NCBI GenBank assembly: GCA_036924085.1
Contig: JAVGWX010000004.1
Coordinates: 79,066,941-79,130,940, forward strand
From: Ariolimax columbianus
Lineage: Eukaryota; Mollusca; Gastropoda; Stylommatophora; Arionidae
Reading direction: 5' to 3'
Length of the DNA stretch: 64,000 nt
This document shows, piece after piece, positions 26,401 through 40,900 of this stretch. Position numbers and translations under genes: made by a program. Within the stretch, counting starts at the first letter, position 1. The number at the start of each line of letters is the position of its first letter. The notes under the pieces are model-generated. The model worked only from the letters and a program-made list of their open reading frames with translations. It searched no databases and had not been told where the DNA came from.

Positions 26401-29400
26401 GGGACACTTGTAACCACAACGTCTTACCCCTAGGTGAAGTGAAGAATTAGGTTGGGACACTTGTAACCACAACGTCTTACCCCTAAGAGAATTGAAGAAT
26501 CATGTTGGGAAACTTGTAACCATAACGTCTTACCCCTAGGAGAAGTAAAGAATCAGGTTGGGACACTTGTAACCACAATGTCTTACCCCTAGGAGGAGTG
26601 AAGAATCAGGTTGGGACACTTGTAACCACAAGGTCTTACCCCTAGGAGAAATCAAGAATCAGGTTGGGACACTTGTAACCACAACGTCTTACCCCTAGGA
26701 GGAGTGAAGAATCAGGTTGGGGCACTTGTAACCACACCGTCTTACCCCTAGGAGGAGTGAAGAATCAGATTGGGACACTTGTAACCACAACGTCTTACCC
26801 CTAGGAGGAGTGAAGAATGAGGTTGGGACACTTGTAACCACAACGTCTTACCCCTAGGAGAAGGAAAAAATCAGGTTGGGACAATTGTAACCACAACGTC
26901 TTACCACTAGGAGAAATGAAGAATCAGTTTGGGACACTTGTAAGCACAACGTCTTAACCCTATGAGAAGTGAAGAATGAGGTTGGGACACTTGTAACCAC
27001 AACGTCTTACCCCTAGGAGAAGTGAAGCATCAGGTTGGGACACTTGTAACCACAACGTCTTACCCCTAAGAGAAGTGAAGAATCCGGTTGGGACACTTGT
27101 AACCACAACGTCTTACCCCTAGGAGAAATCAAGAATCAGGTTGGGACACTTGTAACCACAACGTCTTACCCCTAGGAGGAGTGAAGAATCAGGTTGGGAC
27201 ACTTGTAACCACAACGTCTTACCTCTAGGAGAAGGAAAAAATCAGGTTGGGACAATTGTAACCACAACGTCTTACCCCTAGGAGAAATGAAGAATCAGTT
27301 TGGGACACTTGTAACCACAACGTCTTAAACCTAGGAGAAATGAAGAATGAGGTTGGGACACTTGTAACCACAACGTCTTACCCCTAGGAGAAGTGAAGAA
27401 TCAGGTTGGGACACTTGTAACCACAACGTGTTACCCCTAGGAGAAGTGAAGAATCAGGTTGGGACACTTGTAACCACAACGTCTTACCCCTAGGAGAAAT
27501 CAAGAATCAGGTTGGGACACTTGTAACCACAACGTCTTACCCCTAGGAGGAGTGAAGAATCAGGTTGGGACACTTGTAACCACAACGTCTTACCCCTAGG
27601 AGGAGTGAAGAATCAGATTGGGATACTTGTAACCACAACGTCTTACCCCTAGGAGGAGTGAAGAATCAGGTTGGGACACTTGTAACCACAACGTCTTACC
27701 CCTAGGAGAAGTGAAGAATCAGGTTGAGACACTTGTAACCACAACGGCTTACCCTTAGGAGAAATCAAGAACCAGGTTGAAACACTTGTAACCACAACGT
27801 CTTACCCATAGGAGGAATGAAGAATCAGGTTGGGACACTTGTAACCACAACGTCTTACTCCTAGGAGAAAAGAAGAATCAGGTTGGGACACTTCTAACCA
27901 CAACGTCTTACCCCTAGGACAAGTGAAGAATCAGGTTGGGACACTTGTAACCACAACGGCTTACCCTTAGGAGAAATCAAGAACCAGGTTGAAACACTTG
28001 TAACCACAACGTCCTACCCCTAGGAGAAGTGAAGAATCAGGTTGGGACACTTGTAACCACAACGTCTTACCCCTAAAAGAAGTGAAGAATCAGGTTAGGA
28101 CACTTGTAACCACAACGTCTTACCCCTAGGAGTATGAAAAAATCAGGTTGGGACACTTGTAACCACAACGTCTTAACCCTAGGAGAAATGAAGAATGAGG
28201 TTGGGACACTTGTAACCACAAGGTCTTACCCCTAGGAGGAGTGAAGAATCAGGTTGGGGCACTTGTAACCACACCGTCTTACCCCTAGGAGGAGTGAAGA
28301 ATCAGATTGGGACACTTGTAACCACAACGTCTTACCCCTAGGAGGAGTGAAGAATGAGGTTGGGACACTTGTAACCACAACGTCTTACCCCTAGGAGAAG
28401 GAAAAAATCAGGTTGGGACAATTGTAACCACAACGTCTTACCACTAGGAGAAATGAAGAATCAGTTTGGGACACTTGTAACCACAACGTCTTAACCCTAT
28501 GAGAAGTGAAGAATGAGGTTGGGACACTTGTAACCACAACGTCTTACCCCTAGGAGAAGTGAAGCATCAGGTTGGGACACTTGTAACCACAACGTCTTAC
28601 CCCTAAGAGAAGTGAAGAATCCGGTTGGGACACTTGTAACCACAACGTCTTACCCCTAGGAGAAATCAAGAATCAGGTTGGGACACTTGTAACCACAACG
28701 TCTTACCCCTAGGAGAAGTGAAGAATCAGGTTGAGACACTTGTAACCACAACGTCTTGCCCCTAGGAGAAGTGAAGAATCAGGTTGAGACACTTGTAACC
28801 ACAACGGTTTACCCTTAGGAGAAATCAAGAACCAGGTTGAAACACTTGTAACCACAACGTCTTACCCATAGGAGGAGTGAAGAATCAGGTTGGGACACTT
28901 GTAACCACAACGTCTTACTCCTAGGAGAAAAGAAGAATCAGGTTGGGACACTTCTAACCACAACGTCTTACCCCTAGGACAAGTGAAGAATCAGGTTGGG
29001 ACACTTGTAACCACAACGGCTTACCCTTAGTAGAAATCAAGAACCAGGTTGAAACACTTGTAACCACAACGTCCTACCCCTAGGAGAAGTGAAGAATCAG
29101 GTTGGGACACTTGTAATCACAAAGTCTTACCCCTAAAAGAAGTGAAGAATCAGGTTAGGACACTTGTAACCACAACGTCTTACCCCTAGGAGTATGAAAA
29201 AATCAGGTTGGGACACTTGTAACCACAACGTCTTACCCCTAGAAGAAGTGAAGAATCAGGTTGGGACACTTGTAACCACAACGTCTTACCCCTAGGAGAA
29301 GTGAAGAATCATGTTGGGACACTTGTAACCATAACGTCTTACCCCTAGGAGAAGTAAAGAATCAGGTTGGGACACTTATAACCACAACGTCTTACCCCTA

Positions 29401-32400
29401 GGACAAGTGAAGAATGAGGTTGGGACACTTGTAACCACAACGTCTTACCCCTAGGAGAAGTGAAGAATCAGGTTGGGACACTTGTAACCACAACGTCTTA
29501 CCCCTAGGAGAGGGAAAAAATCAGGTTGGGACAATTGTAACCACAACGTCTTAACCCTAGGAGAAATGAAGAATGAGGTTGGGACACTTGTAACCACAAC
29601 GTCTTACCCCTAGGTGAAGTGAAGAATTAGGTTGGGACACTTGTAACCACAACGTCTTACCCCTAAGAGAATTGAAGAATCATGTTGGGAAACTTGTAAC
29701 CATAACGTCTTACCCCTAGGAGAAGTAAAGAATCAGGTTGGGACACTTGTAACCACAATGTCTTACCCCTAGGAGGAGTGAAGAATCAGGTTGGGACACT
29801 TGTAACCACAAGGTCTTACCCCTAGGAGAAATCAAGAATCAGGTTGGGACACTTGTAACCACAACGTCTTACCCCTAGGAGGAGTGAAGAATCAGGTTGG
29901 GGCACTTGTAACCACACCGTCTTACCCCTAGGAGGAGTGAAGAATCAGATTGGGACACTTGTAACCACAACGTCTTACCCCTAGGAGGAGTGAAGAATGA
30001 GGTTGGGACACTTGTAACCACAACGTCTTACCCCTAGGAGAAGGAAAAAATCAGGTTGGGACAATTGTAACCACAACGTCTTACCACTAGGAGAAATGAA
30101 GAATCAGTTTGGGACACTTGTAAGCACAACGTCTTAACCCTATGAGAAGTGAAGAATGAGGTTGGGACACTTGTAACCACAACGTCTTACCCCTAGGAGA
30201 AGTGAAGCATCAGGTTGGGACACTTGTAACCACAACGTCTTACCCCTAAGAGAAGTGAAGAATCCGGTTGGGACACTTGTAACCACAACGTCTTACCCCT
30301 AGGAGAAATCAAGAATCAGGTTGGGACACTTGTAACCACAACGTCTTACCCCTAGGAGGAGTGAAGAATCAGGTTGGGACACTTGTAACCACAACGTCTT
30401 ACCTCTAGGAGAAGGAAAAAATCAGGTTGGGACAATTGTAACCACAACGTCTTACCCCTAGGAGAAATGAAGAATCAGTTTGGGACACTTGTAACCACAA
30501 CGTCTTAAACCTAGGAGAAATGAAGAATGAGGTTGGGACACTTGTAACCACAACGTCTTACCCCTAGGAGAAGTGAAGAATCAGGTTGGGACACTTGTAA
30601 CCACAACGTGTTACCCCTAGGAGAAGTGAAGAATCAGGTTGGGACACTTGTAACCACAACGTCTTACCCCTAGGAGAAATCAAGAATCAGGTTGGGACAC
30701 TTGTAACCACAACGTCTTACCCCTAGGAGGAGTGAAGAATCAGGTTGGGACACTTGTAACCACAACGTCTTACCCCTAGGAGGAGTGAAGAATCAGATTG
30801 GGATACTTGTAACCACAACGTCTTACCCCTAGGAGGAGTGAAGAATCAGGTTGGGACACTTGTAACCACAACGTCTTACCCCTAGGAGAAGTGAAGAATC
30901 AGGTTGAGACACTTGTAACCACAACGGCTTACCCTTAGGAGAAATCAAGAACCAGGTTGAAACACTTGTAACCACAACGTCTTACCCATAGGAGGAATGA
31001 AGAATCAGGTTGGGACACTTGTAACCACAACGTCTTACTCCTAGGAGAAAAGAAGAATCAGGTTGGGACACTTCTAACCACAACGTCTTACCCCTAGGAC
31101 AAGTGAAGAATCAGGTTGGGACACTTGTAACCACAACGGCTTACCCTTAGGAGAAATCAAGAACCAGGTTGAAACACTTGTAACCACAACGTCCTACCCC
31201 TAGGAGAAGTGAAGAATCAGGTTGGGACACTTGTAACCACAACGTCTTACCCCTAAAAGAAGTGAAGAATCAGGTTAGGACACTTGTAACCACAACGTCT
31301 TACCCCTAGGAGTATGAAAAAATCAGGTTGGGACACTTGTAACCACAACGTCTTAACCCTAGGAGAAATGAAGAATGAGGTTGGGACACTTGTAACCACA
31401 AGGTTTTACCCCTAGGAGGAGTGAAGAATCAGGTTGGGGCACTTGTAACCACACCGTCTTACCCCTAGGAGGAGTGAAGAATCAGATTGGGACACTTGTA
31501 ACCACAACGTCTTACCCCTAGGAGGAGTGAAGAATGAGGTTGGGACACTTGTAACCACAACGTCTTACCCCTAGGAGAAGGAAAAAATCAGGTTGGGACA
31601 ATTGTAACCACAACGTCTTACCACTAGGAGAAATGAAGAATCAGTTTGGGACACTTGTAACCACAACGTCTTAACCCTATGAGAAGTGAAGAATGAGGTT
31701 GGGACACTTGTAACCACAACGTCTTACCCCTAGGAGAAGTGAAGCATCAGGTTGGGACACTTGTAACCACAACGTCTTACCCCTAAGAGAAGTGAAGAAT
31801 CCGGTTGGGACACTTGTAACCACAACGTCTTACCCCTAGGAGAAATCAAGAATCAGGTTGGGACACTTGTAACCACAACGTCTTACCCCTAGGAGAAGTG
31901 AAGAATCAGGTTGAGACACTTGTAACCACAACGTCTTGCCCCTAGGAGAAGTGAAGAATCAGGTTGAGACACTTGTAACCACAACGGTTTACCCTTAGGA
32001 GAAATCAAGAACCAGGTTGAAACACTTGTAACCACAACGTCTTACCCATAGGAGGAGTGAAGAATCAGGTTGGGACACTTGTAACCACAACGTCTTACTC
32101 CTAGGAGAAAAGAAGAATCAGGTTGGGACACTTCTAACCACAACGTCTTACCCCTAGGACAAGTGAAGAATCAGGTTGGGACACTTGTAACCACAACGGC
32201 TTACCCTTAGTAGAAATCAAGAACCAGGTTGAAACACTTGTAACCACAACGTCCTACCCCTAGGAGAAGTGAAGAATCAGGTTGGGACACTTGTAATCAC
32301 AAAGTCTTACCCCTAAAAGAAGTGAAGAATCAGGTTAGGACACTTGTAACCACAACGTCTTACCCCTAGGAGTATGAAAAAATCAGGTTGGGACACTTGT

Positions 32401-33900
32401 AACCACAACGTCTTACCCCTAGAAGAAGTGAAGAATCAGGTTGGGACACTTGTAACCACAACGTCTTACCCCTAGGAGAAGTGAAGAATCATGTTGGGAC
32501 ACTTGTAACCATAACGTCTTACCCCTAGGAGAAGTAAAGAATCAGGTTGGGACACTTATAACCACAACGTCTTACCCCTAGGACAAGTGAAGAATGAGGT
32601 TGGGACACTTGTAACCACAACGTCTTACCCCTAGGAGAAGTGAAGAATCAGGTTGGGACACTTGTAACCACAACGTCTTACCCCTAGGAGAGGGAAAAAA
32701 TCAGGTTGGGACAATTGTAACCACAACGTCTTAACCCTAGGAGAAATGAAGAATGAGGCTGGGACACTTGTAACCACAACGTCTTACCCCTAGGTGAAGT
32801 GAAGAATTAGGTTGGGACACTTGTAACCACAACGTCTTACCCCTAAGAGAATTGAAGAATCATGTTGGGAAACTTGTAACCATAACGTCTTACCCCTAGG
32901 AGAAGTAAAGAATCAGGTTGGGACACTTGTAACCACAATGTCTTACCCCTAGGAGGAGTGAAGAATCAGGTTGGGACACTTGTAACCACAAGGTCTTACC
33001 CCTAGGAGAAATCAAGAATCAGGTTGGGACACTTGTAACCACAACGTCTTACCCCTAGGAGGAGTGAAGAATCAGGTTGGGGCACTTGTAACCACACCGT
33101 CTTACCCCTAGGAGGAGTGAAGAATCAGATTGGGACACTTGTAACCACAACGTCTTACCCCTAGGAGGAGTGAAGAATGAGGTTGGGACACTTGTAACCA
33201 CAACGTCTTACCCCTAGGAGAAGGCAAAAAATCAGGTTGGGACAATTGTAACCACAACGTCTTACCACTAGGAGAAATGAAGAATCAGTTTGGGACACTT
33301 GTAAGCACAACGTCTTAACCCTATGAGAAGTGAAGAATGAGGTTGGGACACTTGTAACCACAACGTCTTACCCCTAGGAGAAGTGAAGCATCAGGTTGGG
33401 ACACTTGTAACCACAACGTCTTACCCCTAAGAGAAGTGAAGAATCCGGTTGGGACACTTGTAACCACAACGTCTTACCCCTAGGAGAAATCAAGAATCAG
33501 GTTGGGACACTTGTAACCACAACGTCTTACCCCTAGGAGGAGTGAAGAATCAGGTTGGGACACTTGTAACCACAACGTCTTACCCCTAAGAGGAGAGAAG
33601 AATCAGATTGGGACACTTGTAACCACAACGTCTTACCCCTAGGAGGAGTGAAGAATCAGGTTGGGACACTTGTAACCACAACGTCTTACCCCTAGGAGAA
33701 GTGAAGAATCAGGTTGAGACACTTGTAACCACAACGTCTTGCCCCTAGGAGAAGTGAAGAATCAGGTTGAGACACTTGTAACCACAACGGCTTACCCTTA
33801 GGAGAAATCAAGAACCAGGTTGAAACACTTGTAACCACAACGTCTTACCCATAGGAGGAGTGAAGAATCAGGTTGGGACACTTGTAACCACAACGTCTTA
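14440..33900. repeat. Higher-order repeat: 60-monomer (3180 bp) unit, about six copies
   Basis: The rare variant caaagtctta occurs at 16241, 19421, 22601, 25940, 29120 and 32300. The steps are 3180, 3180, 3339, 3180 and 3180 bp, that is 60, 60, 63, 60 and 60 monomers. Between anchors the same long series of variant monomers is repeated almost base for base. The 63-monomer copy carries three extra monomers near 25369-25530, including the rare aagaggagagaag type. The left edge is less regular: the first unit is 58 monomers by another anchor (14441 to 17515). Confidence 0.93.
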
Positions 33901-36900
33901 CTCCTAGGAGAAAAGAAGAATCAGGTTGGGACACTTCTAACCACAACCTCTTACCCCTAGGACAAGTGAAGAATCAGGTTGGGACACTTGTAACCACAAC
34001 GTCCTACCCCTAGGAGAAGTGAAGAATCAGGTTGGGACACTTGTAATCACAACGTCTTACCCCTAAAAGAAGTGAAGAATCAGGTTAGGACACTTGTAAC
34101 CACAACGTCTTACCCCTAGGAGTATGAAAAAATCAGGTTGGGACACTTGTAACCACAACGTCTTACCCCTAGAAGAAGTGAAGAATCAGGTTGGGACACT
34201 TGTAACCACAACGTCTTACCCCTAGGAGAAGTGAAGAATCATGTTGGGACACTTGTAACCATAACGTCTTACCCCTAGGAGAAGTAAAGAATCAGGTTGG
34301 GACACTTATAACCACAACGTCTTACCCCTAGGAGAAGTGAAGAATGAGGTTGGGACACTTGTAACCACAACGTCTTACCCCTAGGACAAGTGAAGAATCA
34401 GGATGGGAAACTTGTAACCACAACGTCTTACCCCTAGGAGAAGTGAAGAATCAGGTTGGGACACTTGTAACCACAACGGCTTACCCTTAGGAGAAATCAA
34501 GAACCAGGTTGAAACACTTGTAACCAATACGTCCTACCCCTAGGAGAAGTGAAGAATCAGGTTGGGACACTTGTAACCACAACGTCTTACCCCTAAAAGA
34601 AGTGAAGAATCAGGTTAGGACACTTGTAACCACAACGTCTTACCCCTAGGAGTATGGAAAAATCAGGTTGGGACACTTGTAACCACAACGTCTTACCCCT
34701 AGAAGAAGTGAAGAATCAGGTTGGGACACTTGTAACCACAACGTCTTACCCCTAGGAGAGGGAAAAAATCAGGTTGGGACAATTGTAACCACAACGTCTT
34801 AACCCTAGGAGAAATGAAGAATGAGGTTGGGCCACTTGTAACCACAACGTCTTACCCCTAGGTGAAGTGAAGAATTAGGTTGGGACACTTGTAACCACAA
34901 CGTCTTACCCCTAAGAGAATTGAAGAATCATGTTGGGAAACTTGTAACCATAACGTCTTACCCCTAGGAGAAGTAAAGAATCAGGTTGGGACACTTGTAA
35001 CCACAATGTCTTACCCCTAGGAGGAGTGAAGAATCAGGTTGGGACACTTGTAACCACAACGTCTTACTCCTAGGAGAAAAGAAGAATCAGGTTGGGACAC
35101 TTCTAACCACAACGTCTTACCCCTAGGACAAGTGAAGAATCAGGATGGGACACTTGTAACCACAACGTCTTACCCCTAGGAGAAGTGAAGAATCAGGTTG
35201 GGACACTTGTAACAACAACCGCTTACCCTTAGGAGAAATCAAGAACCAGGTTGAGACACTTGTAACCACAACGTCCTACCCCTAGGAGTATGGAAAAATC
35301 AGGTTGGGACACTTGTAACCACAACGTCTTACCCCTAGGAGAAATGAAGAATCAGGTTGGGACACTTGTAACCACAACGTCTTAACCCTAGGAGAAATGA
35401 AGAATCAGGTTGGGACACTTGTAACCACAACGTCTTAACCCTAGGAGAAATGAAGAATCAGGTTGGGACACTTGTAACCACAACGTCTTACCCCTAGGAG
35501 AAGTGAAGAATCAGGTTGGGACACATGTAACCACAACGTCTTACCCCTAGGAGAAGTGAAGAATCATGTTGGGACACTTGTAACCATAACGTCTTACCCC
35601 TAGGAGAAGTAAAGAATCAGGTTGGGACACTTATAACCACAACGTCTTACCCCTAGGAGAAGTGAAAAATCAGGTTGGGACACTTGTAACCACAACGTCT
35701 TACCCCTAGGAGGAGTGAAGAATCAGGTTGGGACACTTATAACCACAACGTCTTACCCCTAAGAGGAGAGAAGAATCAGATTGGGACACTTGTAACCACA
35801 ACGTCTTACCCCTAGGAGGAGTGAAGAATCAGGTTGGGACACTTGTAACCACAACGTCTTACCCCTAGGAGAAGTGAAGAATCAGGTTGAGACACTTGTA
35901 ACCACAACGTCTTGCCCCTAGGAGAAGTGAAGAATCAGGTTGAGACACTTGTAACCACAACGGCTTACCCTTAGGAGAAATCAAGAACCAGGTTGAAACA
36001 CTTGTAACCACAACGTCTTACCCATAGGAGGAGTGAAGAATCAGGTTGGGACACTTGTAACCACAACGTCTTACTCCTAAGAGAAAAGAAGAATCAGGTT
36101 GGGACACTTCTAACCACAACGTCTTACCCCTAGGACAAGTGAAGAATCAGGTTGGGACACTTGTAACCACAACGGCTTACCCTTAGTAGAAATCAAGAAC
36201 CAGGTTGAAACACTTGTAACCACAACGTCCTACCCCTAGGAGTAGTGAAGAATCAGGTTGGGACACTTGTAATCACAACGTCTTACCCCTAAAAGAAGTG
36301 AAGAATCAGGTTAGGACACTTGTAACCACAACGTCTTACCCCTAGGAGTATGAAAAAATCAGGTTGGGACACTTGTAACCACAACGTCTTACCCCTAGAA
36401 GAAGTGAAGAATCAGGTTGGGACACTTGTAACCACAACGTCTTACCTCTAGGAGAAGTGAAGAATCATGTTGGGACACTTGTAACCATAACGTCTTACCC
36501 CTAGGAGAAGTAAAGAATCAGGTTGGGACACTTATAACCACAACGTCTTACCCCTAGGAGAAGTGAAGAATGAGGTTGGGACACTTGTAACCACAACGTC
36601 TTACCCCTAGGACAAGTGAAGAATCAGGATGGGAAACTTGTAACCACAACGTCTTACCCCTAGGAGAAGTGAAGAATCAGGTTGGGACACTTGTAACCAC
36701 AACGGCTTACCCTTAGGAGAAATCAAGAACCAGGTTGAAACACTTGTAACCAATACGTCCTACCCCTAGGAGAAGTGAAGAATCAGGTTGGGACACTTGT
36801 AACCACAACGTCTTACCCCTAAAAGAAGTGAAGAATCAGGTTGGGACACTTGTAACCACAACGTCTTACCCCTAGGAGTATGGAAAAATCAGGTTGGGAC

Positions 36901-37999
36901 ACTTGTAACCACAACGTCTTACCCCTAGAAGAAGTGAAGAATCAGGTTGGGACACTTGTAACCACAACGTCTTACCCCTAGGAGAGGGAAAAAATCAGGT
37001 TGGGACAATTGTAACCACAACGTCTTAACCCTAAGAGAAATGAAGAATGAGGTTGGGACACTTGTAACCACAACGTCTTACCCCTAGGTGAAGTGAAGAA
37101 TTAGGTTGGGACACTTGTAACCACAACGTCTTACCCCTAAGAGAATTGAAGAATCATGTTGGGAAACTTGTAACCATAACGTCTTACCCCTAGGAGAAGT
37201 AAAGAATCAGGTTGGGACACTTGTAACCACAATGTCTTACCCCTAGGAGGAGTGAAGAATCAGGTTGGGACACTTGTAACCACAACGTCTTACTCCTAGG
37301 AGAAAAGAAGAATCAGGTTGGGACACTTCTAACCACAACGTCTTACCCCTAGGACAAGTGAAGAATCAGGATGGGAAACTTGTAACCACAACGTCTTACC
37401 CCTAGGAGAAGTGAAGAATCAGGTTGGGACACTTGTAACACCAACCGCTTACCCTTAGGAGAAATCAAGAACCAGGTTGAGACACCTGTAACCACAACGT
37501 CCTACCCCTAGGAGTATGGAAAAATCAGGTTGGGACACTTGTAACCACAACGTCTTACCCCTAGGAGAAATGAAGAATCAGGTTGGGACACTTGTAACCA
37601 CAACGTCTTAACCCTAGGAGAAATGAAGAATCAGGTTGGGACACTTGTAACCACAACGTCTTAACCCTAGGAGAAATGAAGAATCAGGTTGGGACACTTG
37701 TAACCACAACGTCTTACCCCTAGGAGAAGTGAAGAATCAGGTTGGGACACATGTAACCACAACGTCTTACCCCTAGGAGAAGTGAAGAATCATGTTGGGA
37801 CACTTGTAACCATAACGTCTTACCCCTAGGAGAAGTAAAGAATCAGGTTGGGACACTTATAACCACAACGTCTTACCCCTAGGAGAAGTGAAAAATCAGG
37901 TTGGGACACTTGTAACCACAACGTCTTACCCCTAGGACAAGTGAAGAATCAGGATGGGAAACTTGTAACCACAACGTCTTACCCCTAGGAGAAATCAAG

Positions 38000-40900
38000 A
38001 ACCAGGTTCAAACACTTGTAACCACAACGTCCTACCCCTAGGAGAAGTGAAGAATCAGGTTGGGACACTTGTAACCACAACGTCTTACCCCTAAAAGAAG
38101 TGAAGAATCAGGTAAGGACACTTGTAACCACAACGTCTTACCCCTAGGAGTATGGAAAAAAAAGGTTGGGACACTTGTAACCACAACGTCTTACCCCTAG
38201 AAGAAGTGAAGAATCAGGTTGGGACACTTGTAACTACAACGTCTTACCCCTAGGAGAAGGAAAAAATCAGGTTTGGACAATTGTAACCACAACGTCTTAA
38301 CCCTAGGAGAAATGAAGAATGAGGTTGGGACACTTGTAACCACAACGTCTTACCCCTAGGAGAAATGAAGAATCGCGTTGGGAAACTTGTAACCACAACG
38401 TCTTAGCCCTAGGAGAAATGAAGAATGAGGTTGGGACACTTGTAACCACAACGTCTTACCCCTAGGAGAAGTGAAGAATCAGGTTGGGACACTTGTAACC
38501 ACAACGTCTTACCCCTAGGAGAAGTGAAGAATCAGTTTGGGACACTTGTAACCACAACGTCTTACCCCTAGGAGAAGTGAATAATCAGGTTGGGACACTT
38601 GTAACCACAACGTCTTACATCTAGGAGAAGTGAAGAATCAGGTTGGGACACTTGTAACCACAACGTCTTACCCCTAGGAGAAGTGAAGAATCAGGTTGGG
38701 ACACTTGTAACCACAACGTCTTACATCTAGGAGAAGTGAAGAATCAGGTTGGGACACTTGTAACCACAACGTCTTACCCCTAGGAGAAGGAAAAAATCAG
38801 GTTGGGACAATTGTAACCACAACGTCTTACCCCTAGGAGAAATGAAGAATCAGTTTGGGACACTTGTAACCACAACGTCTTAACCCTAGGAGAAATGAAG
38901 AATGAGGTTGGGACACTTGTAACCACAACGTCTTACCCCTAGGAGAAGTGAAGAATCAGGTTGGGACACTTGTAACCACAACGTGTTACCCCTAGGAGAA
39001 GTGAAGAATCAGGTTGGGACACTTGTAACCACAACGTCTTACCCCTAGGAGAAATCAAGAATCAGGTTGGGACACTTGTAACCACAACGTCTTCCCCTAG
39101 GAGGAGTGAAGAATCAGGTTGGGACACTTGTAACCACAACGTCTTACCCCTAGGAGGAGTGAAGAATCAGATTGGGATACTTGTAACCACAACGTCTTAC
39201 CCCTAGGAGGAGTGAAGAATCAGGTTGGGACACTTGTAACCACAACGTCTTACCCCTAGGAGAAGTGAAGAATCATGTTGGGACACTTGTAACCATAACG
39301 TCTTACCCCTAGGAGAAGTAAAGAATCAGGTTGGGACACTTGTAACCACAACGTCTTACCCCTAGGAGGAGTGAAGAATCAGGATGGGACACTTGTAACC
39401 ATAACGTCTTACCCCTAAAAGAAGTGAAGAATCAGGTTAGGACACTTGTAACCACAACGTCTTATCCCTAGGAGTATGGAAAAATCAGGTTGGGACACTT
39501 GTAACCACAACGTCTTACCCCTAGGAGAAGTGAAGAATCATGTTGGGACACTTGTAACCACAACGTCTTACCCCTAGGAGAAGTGAAGAATCATGTTGGG
39601 ACACTTGTAACCATAACGTCTTACCCCTAGGAGAAGTAAAGAATCAGGTTGGGACACTTGTAACCACAACGTCTTACCCCTAGGAGGAGTGAAGAATCAG
39701 GTTGGGACACTTGTAACCATAACGTCTTACCCCTAAAAGAAGTGAAGAATCAGGTTAGGACACTTGTAACCACAACGTCTTATCCCTAGGAGTATGGAAA
39801 AATCAGGTTGGGACACTTGTAACCACAACGTCTTACCCCTAGGAGAAGTGAAGAATCATGTTGGGACACTTGTAACCATAACGTCTTACCCCTAGGAGAA
39901 GTAAAGAATCAGGTTGGGACACTTATAACCACAACGTCTTACCCCTAGGAGAAGTGAAAAATCAGGTTGGGACACTTGTAACCACAACGTCTTACCCCTA
40001 GGACAAGTGAAGAATCAGGATGGGAAACTTGTAACCACAACGTCTTACCCCTAGGAGAAATCAAGAACCAGGTTCAAACACTTGTAACCACAACGTCCTA
40101 CCCCTAGGAGAAGTGAAGAATCAGGTTGGGACACTTGTAACCACAACGTCTTACCCCTAAAAGAAGTGAAGAATCAGGTAAGGACACTTGTAACCACAAC
40201 GTCTTACCCCTAGGAGTATGGAAAAAAAAGGTTGGGACACTTGTAACCACAACGTCTTACCCCTAGAAGAAGTGAAGAATCAGGTTGGGACACTTGTAAC
40301 TACAACGTCTTACCCCTAGGAGAAGGAAAAAATCAGGTTTGGACAATTGTAACCACAACGTCTTAACCCTAGGAGAAATGAAGAATGAGGTTGGGACACT
40401 TGTAACCACAACGTCTTACCCCTAGGAGAAATGAAGAATCGCGTTGGGAAACTTGTAACCACAACGTCTTAGCCCTAGGAGAAATGAAGAATGAGGTTGG
40501 GACACTTGTAACCACAACGTCTTACCCCTAGGAGAAGTGAAGAATCAGGTTGGGACACTTGTAACCACAACGTCTTACCCCTAGGAGAAGTGAAGAATCA
40601 GTTTGGGACACTTGTAACCACAACGTCTTACCCCTAGGAGAAGTGAATAATCAGGTTGGGACACTTGTAACCACAACGTCTTGCCCCTAGGAAAAGTGGA
40701 GAATCAGGTTGGGACACTTGTAACCACAACGTCTTACATCTAGGAGAAGTGAAGAATCAGGTTGGGACACTTGTAACCACAACGTCTTACCCCTAGGAGA
40801 AGTGAAGAATCAGGTTGGGACACTTGTAACCACAACGTCTTACATCTAGGAGAAGTGAAGAATCAGGTTGGGACACTTGTAACCACAACGTCTTACCCCT

